Shown here in pieces: positions 35,585 to 43,823 of a DNA stretch of 64,000 bases. The translations under genes were made by a program, and so were the position numbers. The notes beneath the pieces were generated by a model that ran no database searches, was not told where the DNA came from, and saw only the letters and a program-made list of their open reading frames with translations. How positions within the stretch are numbered: position 1 is the stretch's first letter; the number at the start of each line of letters is the position of its first letter. This DNA is from Magnetococcus marinus MC-1 (GTDB lineage: Bacteria > Pseudomonadota > Magnetococcia > Magnetococcales > Magnetococcaceae): NCBI RefSeq assembly GCF_000014865.1, contig NC_008576.1:2323501-2387500 (forward strand), in the 5' to 3' direction.

Positions 35585-37381
35585 TTAGGCGTCATACCCC
35601 CAGTAGGATAACCAGCGTTGCAAGGGGGCTTGCACGGCGTGTAGATAGGGTCCATAAGCCTGCCAGTCACAATGATGGGTGGCAGGGTGCTGCATAGAGA
35701 GGGATAGGGCTTCCCCCAACGTCGCCACATCATCACAGGGTTGGCCTAGATAGGCCAACAGCGGTTGCAGTACGGGGGTGGCATCACTGAGCAAATCCTC
35801 ATACCGTACCGTATAGGGCTGCAACGCAAAGCGGTGTTGTGCTTGGCACCAAAAATCCATCGTCTCACTATACAGGGTCGCTGCGGTGCCTAACTCATGG
35901 AACTGTGCAACTGTTGGATTATGCTGAAAATCCTGCATATATGCGCTTAGACACACCCCATAGGGATGGCGTACCAGCAACACACTCTTGGCGTTGGGGA
36001 ACAGTTGGACCAAAAGGGGCAGATAGAGCACATTCAGGGGCATGCTATCTAGCCACTGTGCAGGGGCATTCGGGGTGACACCGCATGCTTGCCAGTAGTA
36101 TTCCCGACCAAGGGCACGCAAAGCGGGAGTGAGTTGCCCCATATGCCGCTCGTTTAGACCATGCTCTTGAACCAATTTTTCCCACACGACGGCAAGGCTG
36201 GATTTTTCTAGCATGGAGGATAAACTCAGGTGGTTATCCAATAAGCTGCTGAGCAGACTACTCCCAGAACAGGGGAAACCCAGGAAAAAAATAGGGGAAG
36301 CCTCGGTAGAGGGGCCATCTGTGGCAACTTGCGCCTGTTCGATTAAGGCCGCTCTATCTTTCAACTGCATTAAAAATTGAAAGCTCTCTTCTTGCTGCTC
36401 TGCACTTAACGCGGCATATGCCAATTGATGACCACGGGCAAAGGCGCGCATAGCGGCAGATGTTTCCTGCAAGGCAGCAAAAATTGCCCCTTCTTCAAAG
36501 GCCAACTCTTTTTTATGGATCAACGCCAGGGATTCGCGTTTAAACGCCTCAAGCTCCGCCAAGGCATCATCAAACCGTTGAGCATGCCGGTATAGGCGGA
36601 TTTTGACCAAACGTAACAAAGGGTTATTAGGCACCAGATTCCATGCGGTTTCCAAGGCCTGCTGCGCCTCTTCCAAACGATTAAGACGCTCCAGCGTCAC
36701 CGCGAGATTAACCCACCCTTCTGGTTGCTGGGGATTTATCTGTAGCGCCCACTGGTAACACGCCACCGCGCTCTCTAGGTCGCCCAGATCCTTTAGGGCA
36801 ATGCCTTTATGGATGATCCCCAAAACATGTCGTGGCGCAATAGTGGTGAGCGCTTGATAGCTTTGGAGCGCCTGTTCATACAAGCCCTGTTGATGTTGAA
36901 TACGCGCTTGATAATAAAGACAAACATCTAGATCACACGCTCCTTGCAACAAGCTATTAAGCTCCATTTGAGCCTGATCCAAAAAATCCCCGTTAAAGAG
37001 CATCGCAACCAAGTGCTGACGGTATTCGAGTTGTGGCGTGACTGCGATTGCTTTACGAATGACCTCAATGGCCTGTTCGTAACGCCCCATAACCCCCAAC
37101 ATGCCGCTATAACTGTGCAACAACATATGGTCCCAGGGGGTCTGGCTTAACACTTTTTCATAGACGGTTTCGGCTATTTCATTCTGCCCGGCACCATCCA
37201 AGGCAATGGCCAGATATTTCCAGCCTTGCAGGCTCTCTGGCCAGCGTGTGCAGAGCTCTTGCAAGACACGTAATGCGGTTCCCACATCCCCATTTTGCAT
37301 GGCCTCAACTGCATGGGTTAGGGCGCTCTGCTGAGCAGACAAGGCTTGAACATCTTCGGGCAGTTTTGGCATAAGGGTCAT
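35585..37381 (-). CDS. TPR repeat protein with C-terminal sulfotransferase domain
   Basis: A 598-residue protein: about 300 residues of tetratricopeptide repeats (for example ALQINPQQPEGWVNLAVTLE), then a sulfotransferase domain from about residue 365. The PAPS-binding loop reads FFLGFPCSGSSLLSSLLDNH, where Cys-Ser-Gly-Ser-Ser replaces the usual RSGTT. The 3'-phosphate motif VLLVRHPYGVCLSAYMQ is recognisable, and a C-terminal VRYEDLL is present. It could sulfate a cell-surface glycan or peptide; activity is uncertain given the altered loop. The ATG at 37381 has GAGGTG six bases upstream. It is a single gene, converging with the cyclase gene. Confidence 0.83.
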   Translation of the reverse strand: MTLMPKLPEDVQALSAQQSALTHAVEAMQNGDVGTALRVLQELCTRWPESLQGWKYLAIALDGAGQNEIAETVYEKVLSQTPWDHMLLHSYSGMLGVMGRYEQAIEVIRKAIAVTPQLEYRQHLVAMLFNGDFLDQAQMELNSLLQGACDLDVCLYYQARIQHQQGLYEQALQSYQALTTIAPRHVLGIIHKGIALKDLGDLESAVACYQWALQINPQQPEGWVNLAVTLERLNRLEEAQQALETAWNLVPNNPLLRLVKIRLYRHAQRFDDALAELEAFKRESLALIHKKELAFEEGAIFAALQETSAAMRAFARGHQLAYAALSAEQQEESFQFLMQLKDRAALIEQAQVATDGPSTEASPIFFLGFPCSGSSLLSSLLDNHLSLSSMLEKSSLAVVWEKLVQEHGLNERHMGQLTPALRALGREYYWQACGVTPNAPAQWLDSMPLNVLYLPLLVQLFPNAKSVLLVRHPYGVCLSAYMQDFQHNPTVAQFHELGTAATLYSETMDFWCQAQHRFALQPYTVRYEDLLSDATPVLQPLLAYLGQPCDDVATLGEALSLSMQHPATHHCDWQAYGPYLHAVQAPLQRWLSYWGYDA

Positions 37382-37733
37382 CTTACTCACCTCACGTTAT
37401 AGGGGCTGTACGGAGGTTTTTGCAATTTTCCAGCCATCTATTTTGTCGGAGGGGGGACGAAAGCTTTTTTTATTCGTAACCACAAACCCATTAAAACCTG
37501 GGTATTGATAAATAGGCATTTAAATTTTGCCAACTCTATTGCTTTATCATGAAATTACATTATGATAAGGAATGAGGAGTGTATAAAAATCCTACTCACA
37601 TTCTTACCAATTGCACTTATGTGAGAAGGAACATTCGAATTTACGCCAATATGGGTTAGACTCAATCTAGTTACATAATGACACACCCATGTGCGGGTTT
37701 TGACCCCCTAACCCTGAAGATTGATAGAGAAAG
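37382..37733. other. AT-rich divergent intergenic region
   Basis: About 350 bp between the TPR-sulfotransferase gene and the response regulator gene, with no supported gene. TTATCAT (37544-37550) and ATGATAA (37562-37568) form a 7-bp inverted repeat with an AT-rich loop, a possible operator. No strong promoter was assigned. Confidence 0.4.
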
Positions 37734-38471
37734 ATGGAAACGCTAAAACCCACGGTATTGATTGTCGAGGATGATCCTGACCTTTTAGAAGATCTCATGG
37801 ATTTTTTAGATGCGCGTGGCTTTTCGGTCCGAGGTGCGAAAAGTGCTCAGGAGATGCATCGCGCCCTCGCAGAAAACCAACCTGATCTGATTGTCATGGA
37901 CATCCTATTGCCCGATGATAATGGCATTGCCCTGACCCGTGAGCTCCGTCAGGAAGGAAATATGGGGATCTTAATGCTCACCTGCATGAACGATACCCAG
38001 CATATGTTGGACTCACTACAATCGGGGGCCGATGCCTACCTATTGAAGGATTCCGAACTCTCTGTGGTTGAGGCCAATCTGCGCAGCATTATGCGACGTT
38101 TACCCAAGTGGTCCACCAGCACCCCCTTACCCGAGGATGACCCCACCACCCTCTCTCCCACAGATGGCACGGCGTGGCACTACGATACCATTACTTGGAC
38201 TTTAACCGCCCCAACCCATTTGTCGGTTAAACTGAATGGTCGTGAGCATCGTTTTTTACTAACACTTTGCCAAACACCTGGAAAAACGGTTGAAAGACCA
38301 ATCTGCCTAGACGCCTTAGGTAAAAAAGATACCGTAACCAATCGCCGTAGTATGGATGTGTTTGTACGCCGTCTTAAAAATAAGATCGAACCAACGGTTA
38401 ACCTGTCGTTCCCATTGGACACGGTTTATGGCGTAGGTTACGCATTTACCGCCCCTATCGTGGTAGAATAG
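37734..38471 (+). CDS. Response regulator, OmpR/PhoB-like
   Basis: A 245-residue regulator. The receiver has VEDDPD, the phospho-acceptor Asp in LIVMDILLPD (about residue 59), Thr in ILMLTCMND and Lys in DAYLLKDSEL. The C-terminal winged helix is divergent from standard OmpR sequences but keeps EHRFLLTLCQTPGKTVER, MDVFVRRLKNKI and LDTVYGVGYAF. It lies 111 bp upstream of the histidine kinase gene on the same strand, and the two are a probable partner pair. Confidence 0.88.
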   Translation: METLKPTVLIVEDDPDLLEDLMDFLDARGFSVRGAKSAQEMHRALAENQPDLIVMDILLPDDNGIALTRELRQEGNMGILMLTCMNDTQHMLDSLQSGADAYLLKDSELSVVEANLRSIMRRLPKWSTSTPLPEDDPTTLSPTDGTAWHYDTITWTLTAPTHLSVKLNGREHRFLLTLCQTPGKTVERPICLDALGKKDTVTNRRSMDVFVRRLKNKIEPTVNLSFPLDTVYGVGYAFTAPIVVE

Positions 38472-38582
38472 GGGTTGTTTTTTGTAAAGGTATGTTCGAC
38501 TTTGCACCCTTTGGGAACCCTGCGGCCCCAACGCTTTTATCCCAGTATGAGGCGTTAGAGCCCACACTGCTCTGTATGACCC

Positions 38583-40667
38583 ATGTGGAGCTCTATTTTG
38601 TCTGTTTATTTTTTTTACCTGCGGACGCTTTGCCTGCTGCTATTGGGAATACTCTTGTGCAGCACACCTGTTCTGGCTAAGACCATAACACTACAAACCC
38701 CCGACACCTTATCTTTCATTTTTTCTCAACCAGGTAGTAACCCTTTAAGCCATCTGCTGCGACCATCTTCCGTAATGGACGAGGATCCCCTGCCCAATCG
38801 CTATTTAAAGGCACCGATTCATACCAACGGCGTGTTGCAGATCCCTTTCCATCTTTTACGCGCCACCGATCTTCCAAGCCGCTGGCAACTAACCCTTTCT
38901 ACCAAAAGGCCCCATTCCATTACGCTCTACCACGACGATATCCAACAGGGTTGGCAACGCCAAGCCTACCGTGATACTCCCACCCACAAAGATGGTGCCG
39001 CTTTTGGTGTTCATTTTAGCGCAACTCTCGATTTATCCGCTCCGCTAACGCTCTACGAGTTACAAATCCGGAGCCGCTGGACCACACCGATCCACATCGA
39101 GTTAACCCCTCTTCAGGAGAGCCGCAATCGTGAGAGCAAAGTGATGCTCCATCATGGCATCTTTGCTGGTATCAGCCTTTCGATCATTATGCTCATTTTG
39201 TTACTGGGCAGCTTTATGCGTGAACCAAGTCATCGGTTGCATGCCCTGTTTCTTTTGACCTTACTACTCAGTTATGGCGGTTATTCCCCACTATTTTCGC
39301 CCTTTGGCACGTGGCTATCCTCCACCATCCAGGTAGAAAATATGGTCGCGGTTTCCAGTGTGCTCACCATTATGGCGAGCCTCTGGCTTTGGGATCACCT
39401 GCTCAACCTAACCCAATTTGCGCCCCAACTGCACCGTTTAATGCGTGCCGTCGCCTTTGCCATGGCCTTGCTATTACCATTGATTTTATATCTCTTACAG
39501 CAAAGTCACGCGGTATGGATTGATCTGCTACAAGGGATCTCCATGATTCTATACGGTTTCGCTTTAGGCTATGCTTTGGTCCACCGTGGTCTGCCCCATC
39601 ACGCACGGTACGTGCTGCTTAGTGCTACCCCTTTGTTTGTTGCGCTCATCCAGCAACATGCCATAGGTTGGGGTTTATGGCCCTTGAACAAGCCTGTTTT
39701 ACTCACCCTCGCAGAGGGAATTTTGCTTCATCTTGTGTTGAGCTTAGCGCATATCATGTTCCAGCTTATGCGCATAAACAAAGAAAAAATTAACGCCGAA
39801 CAGCAACGTATTATGGTTGCTCGCAATGCTAAAGCGCTTGTGGAAAATGCCGTCAACCAACGCACGAGGGACCTTGAGCAGACCATTCAGCATCTTCACC
39901 AAGCCAATTTTCAAGCTTTGCAAGCGATGCATACAGAGCGACAGTTACAAAAAGAACAGATTGGTTTTTTTAGCATGCTCTCCCAGGAGTTTCACACCCC
40001 TCTTAAACGCATTCAACAAGCGGTTGAACAGATTCATCAGCGGGCCAGCATGGATGCAAAAAGCCATGATCGCCTGTTCCGTATCCAAGAAAACACCGCC
40101 CGCTTAGGCCGGCTCATTGACCGTTTTCTCTCTGACAATCCTTTAAAATATGGGGTATTGACCCTTCAGCAACAACCGGTAAAGCTGGGGCAACTTATTC
40201 ATAATACCCTAGCACGCATGGATTTTGAGCTGTATGAGAAGCGCCTTAAACAGCACATTCCCAACCAGGAACTAGAGTTATTGGTGGATCGTGAGATGAT
40301 GGAAGTCGCCTTGCGTAACATCCTTCTTAATGCCTTACGCTACGCGCCCAAATCCACACAGGTCACCCTGTCGGTGTTGGCCAATCTGGCGGAAGATCAT
40401 GTCACCATTCAAGTCCAAGACCAAGGCCCTGGCATTAAACCAGAAGAGATCGCTCAACTAGGGGAAATGTTCTACCGCACCCGCACCACGCAACATATCT
40501 CCGGAACCGGTTTAGGACTCTTTATTGTTCGCCGCGTCGTGGAGGCCCATGGCGGCAGTTTAAGCTTTCATAGTGAACCTGGGCAGGGTACCCAGGTACG
40601 TTTTCAACTGCCCATTCAAGGCAGTTTAAACCCCAAATCTTGGCATGTTGCCAACAACAGGCAATAA
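38583..40667 (+). CDS. Sensor histidine kinase with DISM-type seven-TM input
   Basis: A 694-residue kinase. A signal peptide (about 1-32) leads to a periplasmic beta-rich domain resembling 7TMR-DISMED2 (about 33-180). Next come some seven hydrophobic helices (about 190-395), a coiled coil, and the kinase core. The phospho-accepting His471 is in SQEFHTPL. The N box reads RNILLNALRYAP; G boxes are DQGPGI and GTGLGLF. DISM domains commonly sense carbohydrates or related ligands, which is inference here. The Shine-Dalgarno at the chosen ATG is weak, so the true start may differ by a few codons. Confidence 0.9.
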   Translation: MWSSILSVYFFYLRTLCLLLLGILLCSTPVLAKTITLQTPDTLSFIFSQPGSNPLSHLLRPSSVMDEDPLPNRYLKAPIHTNGVLQIPFHLLRATDLPSRWQLTLSTKRPHSITLYHDDIQQGWQRQAYRDTPTHKDGAAFGVHFSATLDLSAPLTLYELQIRSRWTTPIHIELTPLQESRNRESKVMLHHGIFAGISLSIIMLILLLGSFMREPSHRLHALFLLTLLLSYGGYSPLFSPFGTWLSSTIQVENMVAVSSVLTIMASLWLWDHLLNLTQFAPQLHRLMRAVAFAMALLLPLILYLLQQSHAVWIDLLQGISMILYGFALGYALVHRGLPHHARYVLLSATPLFVALIQQHAIGWGLWPLNKPVLLTLAEGILLHLVLSLAHIMFQLMRINKEKINAEQQRIMVARNAKALVENAVNQRTRDLEQTIQHLHQANFQALQAMHTERQLQKEQIGFFSMLSQEFHTPLKRIQQAVEQIHQRASMDAKSHDRLFRIQENTARLGRLIDRFLSDNPLKYGVLTLQQQPVKLGQLIHNTLARMDFELYEKRLKQHIPNQELELLVDREMMEVALRNILLNALRYAPKSTQVTLSVLANLAEDHVTIQVQDQGPGIKPEEIAQLGEMFYRTRTTQHISGTGLGLFIVRRVVEAHGGSLSFHSEPGQGTQVRFQLPIQGSLNPKSWHVANNRQ

Positions 40668-40988
40668 TTATCCGTTTCTGTTGCTTTTGTTGCACAGTTT
40701 TTACATTTACCCCCATCCCGTTTTTTCACTATACCCTTGTATGAACAACATCAGCACAAAAAATGCCTGTTTTTTAATCGCGCGAGCGTGCCAAATCGAG
40801 GAAAAAAAACGACCGCTCACCCGAATTTTTGCAACCTCTTTCCAGCACCCTAAGATCTATCATTTATTCTAATATATCAATTTGTTATAACTTTTTCCTG
40901 CAAGACATCTTGACCTCTAAAACGATCCGTCGCACCATGCCTGACATCCTGCATTTTTCACCATAATCATCACGACAGGAGGGGCAAG
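40668..40988. other. Non-coding region
   Basis: About 320 bp without a supported gene, AT-rich between 40840 and 40960. Only the strong AGGAGG at 40978-40983, belonging to the next gene, is identifiable. No terminator was recognised after the kinase gene. Confidence 0.35.
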
Positions 40989-41243
40989 ATGCACGTAAAC
41001 CAAGCGGTCAACAATGGCATTCTCAAAACGGTTGATTACCAAATTGAGGCGGGGTCTCCTGCCGTAACCTGTGAAACGTATCAGCGCTTAACCCAATTTG
41101 GTTATGCGCACGACGAGGCACGACGCCTTATCGCCAACGTCCTGCAACAAGAGATGTTTATGATGGCCAATCATGGACAAGATTTTGATCCTACCCGCTA
41201 TGGCGCCATGTTAAAACAGCTACCCAGACTGCCCGCCCTATAA
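40989..41243 (+). CDS. Small conserved-looking hypothetical protein
   Basis: An 84-residue soluble protein with a textbook AGGAGG five to eight bases before the ATG. The second half (TYQRLTQFGYAHDEARRLIA, then EMFMMANHGQDFDP) looks like a helical domain found in small uncharacterised bacterial proteins, but I cannot name the family. No signal peptide, membrane segment or cysteine cluster useful for function is seen. Strong ribosome site and intact codon structure make it a real gene. Confidence 0.72.
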   Translation: MHVNQAVNNGILKTVDYQIEAGSPAVTCETYQRLTQFGYAHDEARRLIANVLQQEMFMMANHGQDFDPTRYGAMLKQLPRLPAL

Positions 41244-41775
41244 AGTTTTTTTACACTTTGTCCATTTGGGCAATCGCCAGGGGGTATTCCCAATGGGCCG
41301 CTGTGGTTACCCCTTGACACGGACATTGTGTGGGTAACCCCGAATTTCCCAGATGGCTTTTGATGTTTGTGTTCAACCCGTTTGGCGGCTTGGAACAGGC
41401 CGCACACGGCCCCGGCAACGTTCACAGCGTCATGGTTGGCGCGAGGGTTCATGTTGCCAGCGACCCAGATTGATGCCCTGAGTCACACCATGGTGGACGG
41501 TGGAACTACTTTTTGGCATATTGTCTTTGCGTGGGGGTGTTGGATCTGCGGAAACTGACCGTGTGATACCACCCCGCAAAAGCTACATGTTCGAAGTCTA
41601 ACCTCGCTTAACAGCGGTTTTTTTTTGTAAATACCACGCACACTTATCTTGAGCACACGCCCTGTGGCACGGCAGATCGCAACGTAAAGTCCTTCTCCAT
41701 CAGGTATTGCCATGATGCCCCGTTTTGGGGCACTCTGTCTTCCATTGTAGCGCACTTTGGGAAAGGGAAGCCCTC
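41244..41775. other. Long intergenic region with possible gene remnants
   Basis: About 530 bp. Short open fragments exist on both strands: a minus-strand reading of 41270-41450 and another at 41483-41755 containing two Cys (CSFCG). None has a credible start, ribosome site and codon structure together. The stem GTGCCCC-aaaac-GGGGCA lies near 41720. I see no identifiable gene. Decayed sequence is plausible given the hisF remnant 1 kb downstream. Confidence 0.4.
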
Positions 41776-42450
41776 ATGTTCAAACACCTTATCTATGCCC
41801 CCCTCTGCACGCTGCTGCTGGGGGTTTCCGGGGCCTCAGGGCAAACCCCTTTTTTAACGCCACAGCAGGTGGTAGCACCCCCCATCACTCTGGAAGCGCG
41901 CATTGAACAGTTGGAGCAACAGGTCAAACAGCTACAGAGCTTTGTCCAACAACACTACCCCAACCTCTCTTTACCCCAAGCCGCGCCACCGCCCCCCCCT
42001 TCACCCGCCGCTTTGCTGGAAAAACGGCAAGCACTGCTCAAGCAAATTCAACACCGTAAACAGCAAGCCGCTGCACAACAACAGGCCCAGCAACAGGCCC
42101 AGCAGCGCTACGCCATGCAACAGATCGAAATGTTGGCGTTGCGCTGGCTGCCCCCCACAGAACAGAGCCCCGCCGCCGTGACATTTGGCCTGCATAACCG
42201 TGGGGAACAAACCCTCACCCGGGTTGTGGTCGAGATCGAGCTCTTAAACCCGCTTGGGCAGCCCCTGGCAACCGAGATATTAAAGCCCATCCTCAGCAGC
42301 GGACCTATGGAGGAGGCGCAAGGGGTTTTACAACCCGCCAGCGTATGGAATCGCCCCACCCCCTTTCCCTTGCACCACTCCGGGCAGAATGTGCAAAGCG
42401 TGCGCGGTAGGGTGCACGAAGTCACCTTTAAACACGCCACGACCCCCTAA
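41776..42450 (+). CDS. Secreted Gln-rich coiled-coil protein, hypothetical
   Basis: A 224-residue protein from the ATG at 41776 (AAGGGAAG upstream). A signal peptide of about 22 residues ends near ASG-QT. A first coiled coil (IEQLEQQVKQLQSFVQQHYP) and a Pro-rich linker are followed by a second Gln/Ala-rich helix (QQQAQQQAQQRYAMQQIE). A beta-rich C-terminal domain then resembles immunoglobulin-like FxLYD folds (VTFGLHNRGEQTLTRVVVEI). It is probably periplasmic or envelope-bound. I do not recognise a family. It precedes the degraded hisF region. Confidence 0.7.
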   Translation: MFKHLIYAPLCTLLLGVSGASGQTPFLTPQQVVAPPITLEARIEQLEQQVKQLQSFVQQHYPNLSLPQAAPPPPPSPAALLEKRQALLKQIQHRKQQAAAQQQAQQQAQQRYAMQQIEMLALRWLPPTEQSPAAVTFGLHNRGEQTLTRVVVEIELLNPLGQPLATEILKPILSSGPMEEAQGVLQPASVWNRPTPFPLHHSGQNVQSVRGRVHEVTFKHATTP

Positions 42451-43106
42451 TCTTTTTCTCTGTCCCAACAGACCCACGAGCCATCAACCCCCTATAGAAA
42501 AAACCCTAGCCCAAAGACCCCAGCCGCCATCCCCTGACCGAGGCTGGACCACACCAGAGAACGGTTTGCCCATACCAGCCCGGCCAATAATCTGTCAATC
42601 GGCAACCCGATTGATTTCAACATGCTGATGATCTACTCGGCAAGCGACCTCATGCAGATGATCTTAACCTACACCGTCAATGGCGCGGATAGCATCCCGG
42701 TGAGCACCTTGGCAAGAGTGGGTGCGTGGCGTGGGAGCCTCTTCTGCAAAAGGTGCGCGAGGGGGGCTAGCGCGGTATTGGCCGCCGCCATCTTCCATTA
42801 CCAGCAGCACTCGATCGACGAAGCTAAGAAACACATGAAAGGCAGCGGAGGTCAGATTGTCGCGCTTGTTTTTTTGTTGCTTCCACCAAAAACAAACGGA
42901 GAGGGTGCCCCCGGCTTTTGGTATGGCGGCATTTTTTTACCCTACACAAACCTGCATACATATCAAAATATAAGATAAAGCAATATCTTATATACACTTT
43001 TCCTTTGACTTTTGCGCACAGCACGCCATAAATATCCATTAGGTGAATTAAATCGGTCATTACAACCAATCGGGGCATGACAAGGGTAACAAGCGAGGAG
43101 CGCACC
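42451..43106. other. Intergenic region containing decayed sequence
   Basis: About 655 bp. The part 42538-42760 stays open on the plus strand without a convincing start. Then comes the hisF remnant described separately. From 42870 to 43060 the sequence turns AT-rich and carries the likely promoter of the rhodanese gene. No intact gene is supported. Confidence 0.5.
42691..42861 (+). pseudogene. hisF: hisF 3'-end remnant
   Basis: The plus-strand translation ASAVLAAAIFHYQQHSIDEA followed by KKHMKGSGGQIV (42766-42861) closely matches the conserved C-terminus of imidazole glycerol phosphate synthase HisF, where a GADAVLAASIFHFG-like strand and a final helix occur. A frame change upstream joins it to AWEPLLQKVREGG (in another frame, about 42727-42768), which fits the preceding HisF helix. 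SIPV near 42691 fits a HisF strand. A stop at the junction and lack of the N-terminal 200 residues mark it as decayed. A working hisF must lie elsewhere. Confidence 0.62.
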
Positions 43107-43742
43107 ATGAAATTGACTGGAAAACTACGCTATTTTGGCTTGGCGGCGATGATCGCAGGGGGAATATGGGGCGGTAGCGCCCAAGCGGAAGAGGCGGGCG
43201 GCGGCGGCAAGCCGCTGGGTGCGGCGGTCGCTTCAGCGCAACAGGATTATGCCAAAGGGGTGTCCATTGCCCCGTTCACTCTTAACGGTGTGCAGGTCAG
43301 CCAGAACCGGAATGGCGAGATACCCGATGCCTTCAAGGATCCAGCGGCCCTCCTATGCAAACCGTTCTGCGTGCAACCAGAGAAGATCGACGGTTCCGAC
43401 ACCTTTATGGTGGAGGATTTTACCAAGCACGCCGATGCCATCAACAGCGGCAGCATGCTGATCGTTGATATGCGCACTGACTCCTGGTTTGCCAAGGGAA
43501 CCCTGCCCGGTTCAGTCAACCTGCCCTACTCCGACCTAACCGGCGCGAAGACCAAGGCCAAGGCTAAGATGCGCAAATTGGGCGGTAAGGACATCGTGGC
43601 TTTCTGCAACGGCTGGTGGTGCGGCCAAAGCCCCACGGGTATCAAGGCCCTGACGGGTCTGAACTATCCCGGCAAAATCTACTATTTCCGTGGAGGGGTT
43701 CAGGATTGGGTTGACGCTGGTCTGCCTTTGAGCACACCCTGA
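43107..43742 (+). CDS. Secreted rhodanese-domain protein
   Basis: A 211-residue protein with a cleavable signal peptide (residues 1-28, ending AQA-EE). A rhodanese domain covers about residues 95-205: MLIVDMRTDSWFAKGTLPGS, then the active-site loop VAFCNGWWCGQSP with two cysteines, then YFRGGVQDWVDAGLPL. Rhodaneses move sulfane sulfur, so a periplasmic role in sulfur chemistry alongside the Sox genes 3 kb downstream is attractive but unproven. An unusual C-x3-C pair (CKPFC) precedes the domain. The ATG at 43107 has GAGGAG upstream. Codon use is GC-richer than flanking genes. Confidence 0.86.
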   Translation: MKLTGKLRYFGLAAMIAGGIWGGSAQAEEAGGGGKPLGAAVASAQQDYAKGVSIAPFTLNGVQVSQNRNGEIPDAFKDPAALLCKPFCVQPEKIDGSDTFMVEDFTKHADAINSGSMLIVDMRTDSWFAKGTLPGSVNLPYSDLTGAKTKAKAKMRKLGGKDIVAFCNGWWCGQSPTGIKALTGLNYPGKIYYFRGGVQDWVDAGLPLSTP

Positions 43743-43823
43743 CCGATCCTTGATTCGCCTCCCCCATCGGGCGGCGAATCGTTCCCCCCTTAGGACCTTT
43801 CGACTTTCGAGGTCAACGCACAC

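Noticed and set aside
42622-42978. 118-residue plus-strand open frame as a gene
   Set aside because: The part that is conserved is a hisF tail reached through a frame change; the upstream part has no start signal. It is listed as a remnant.
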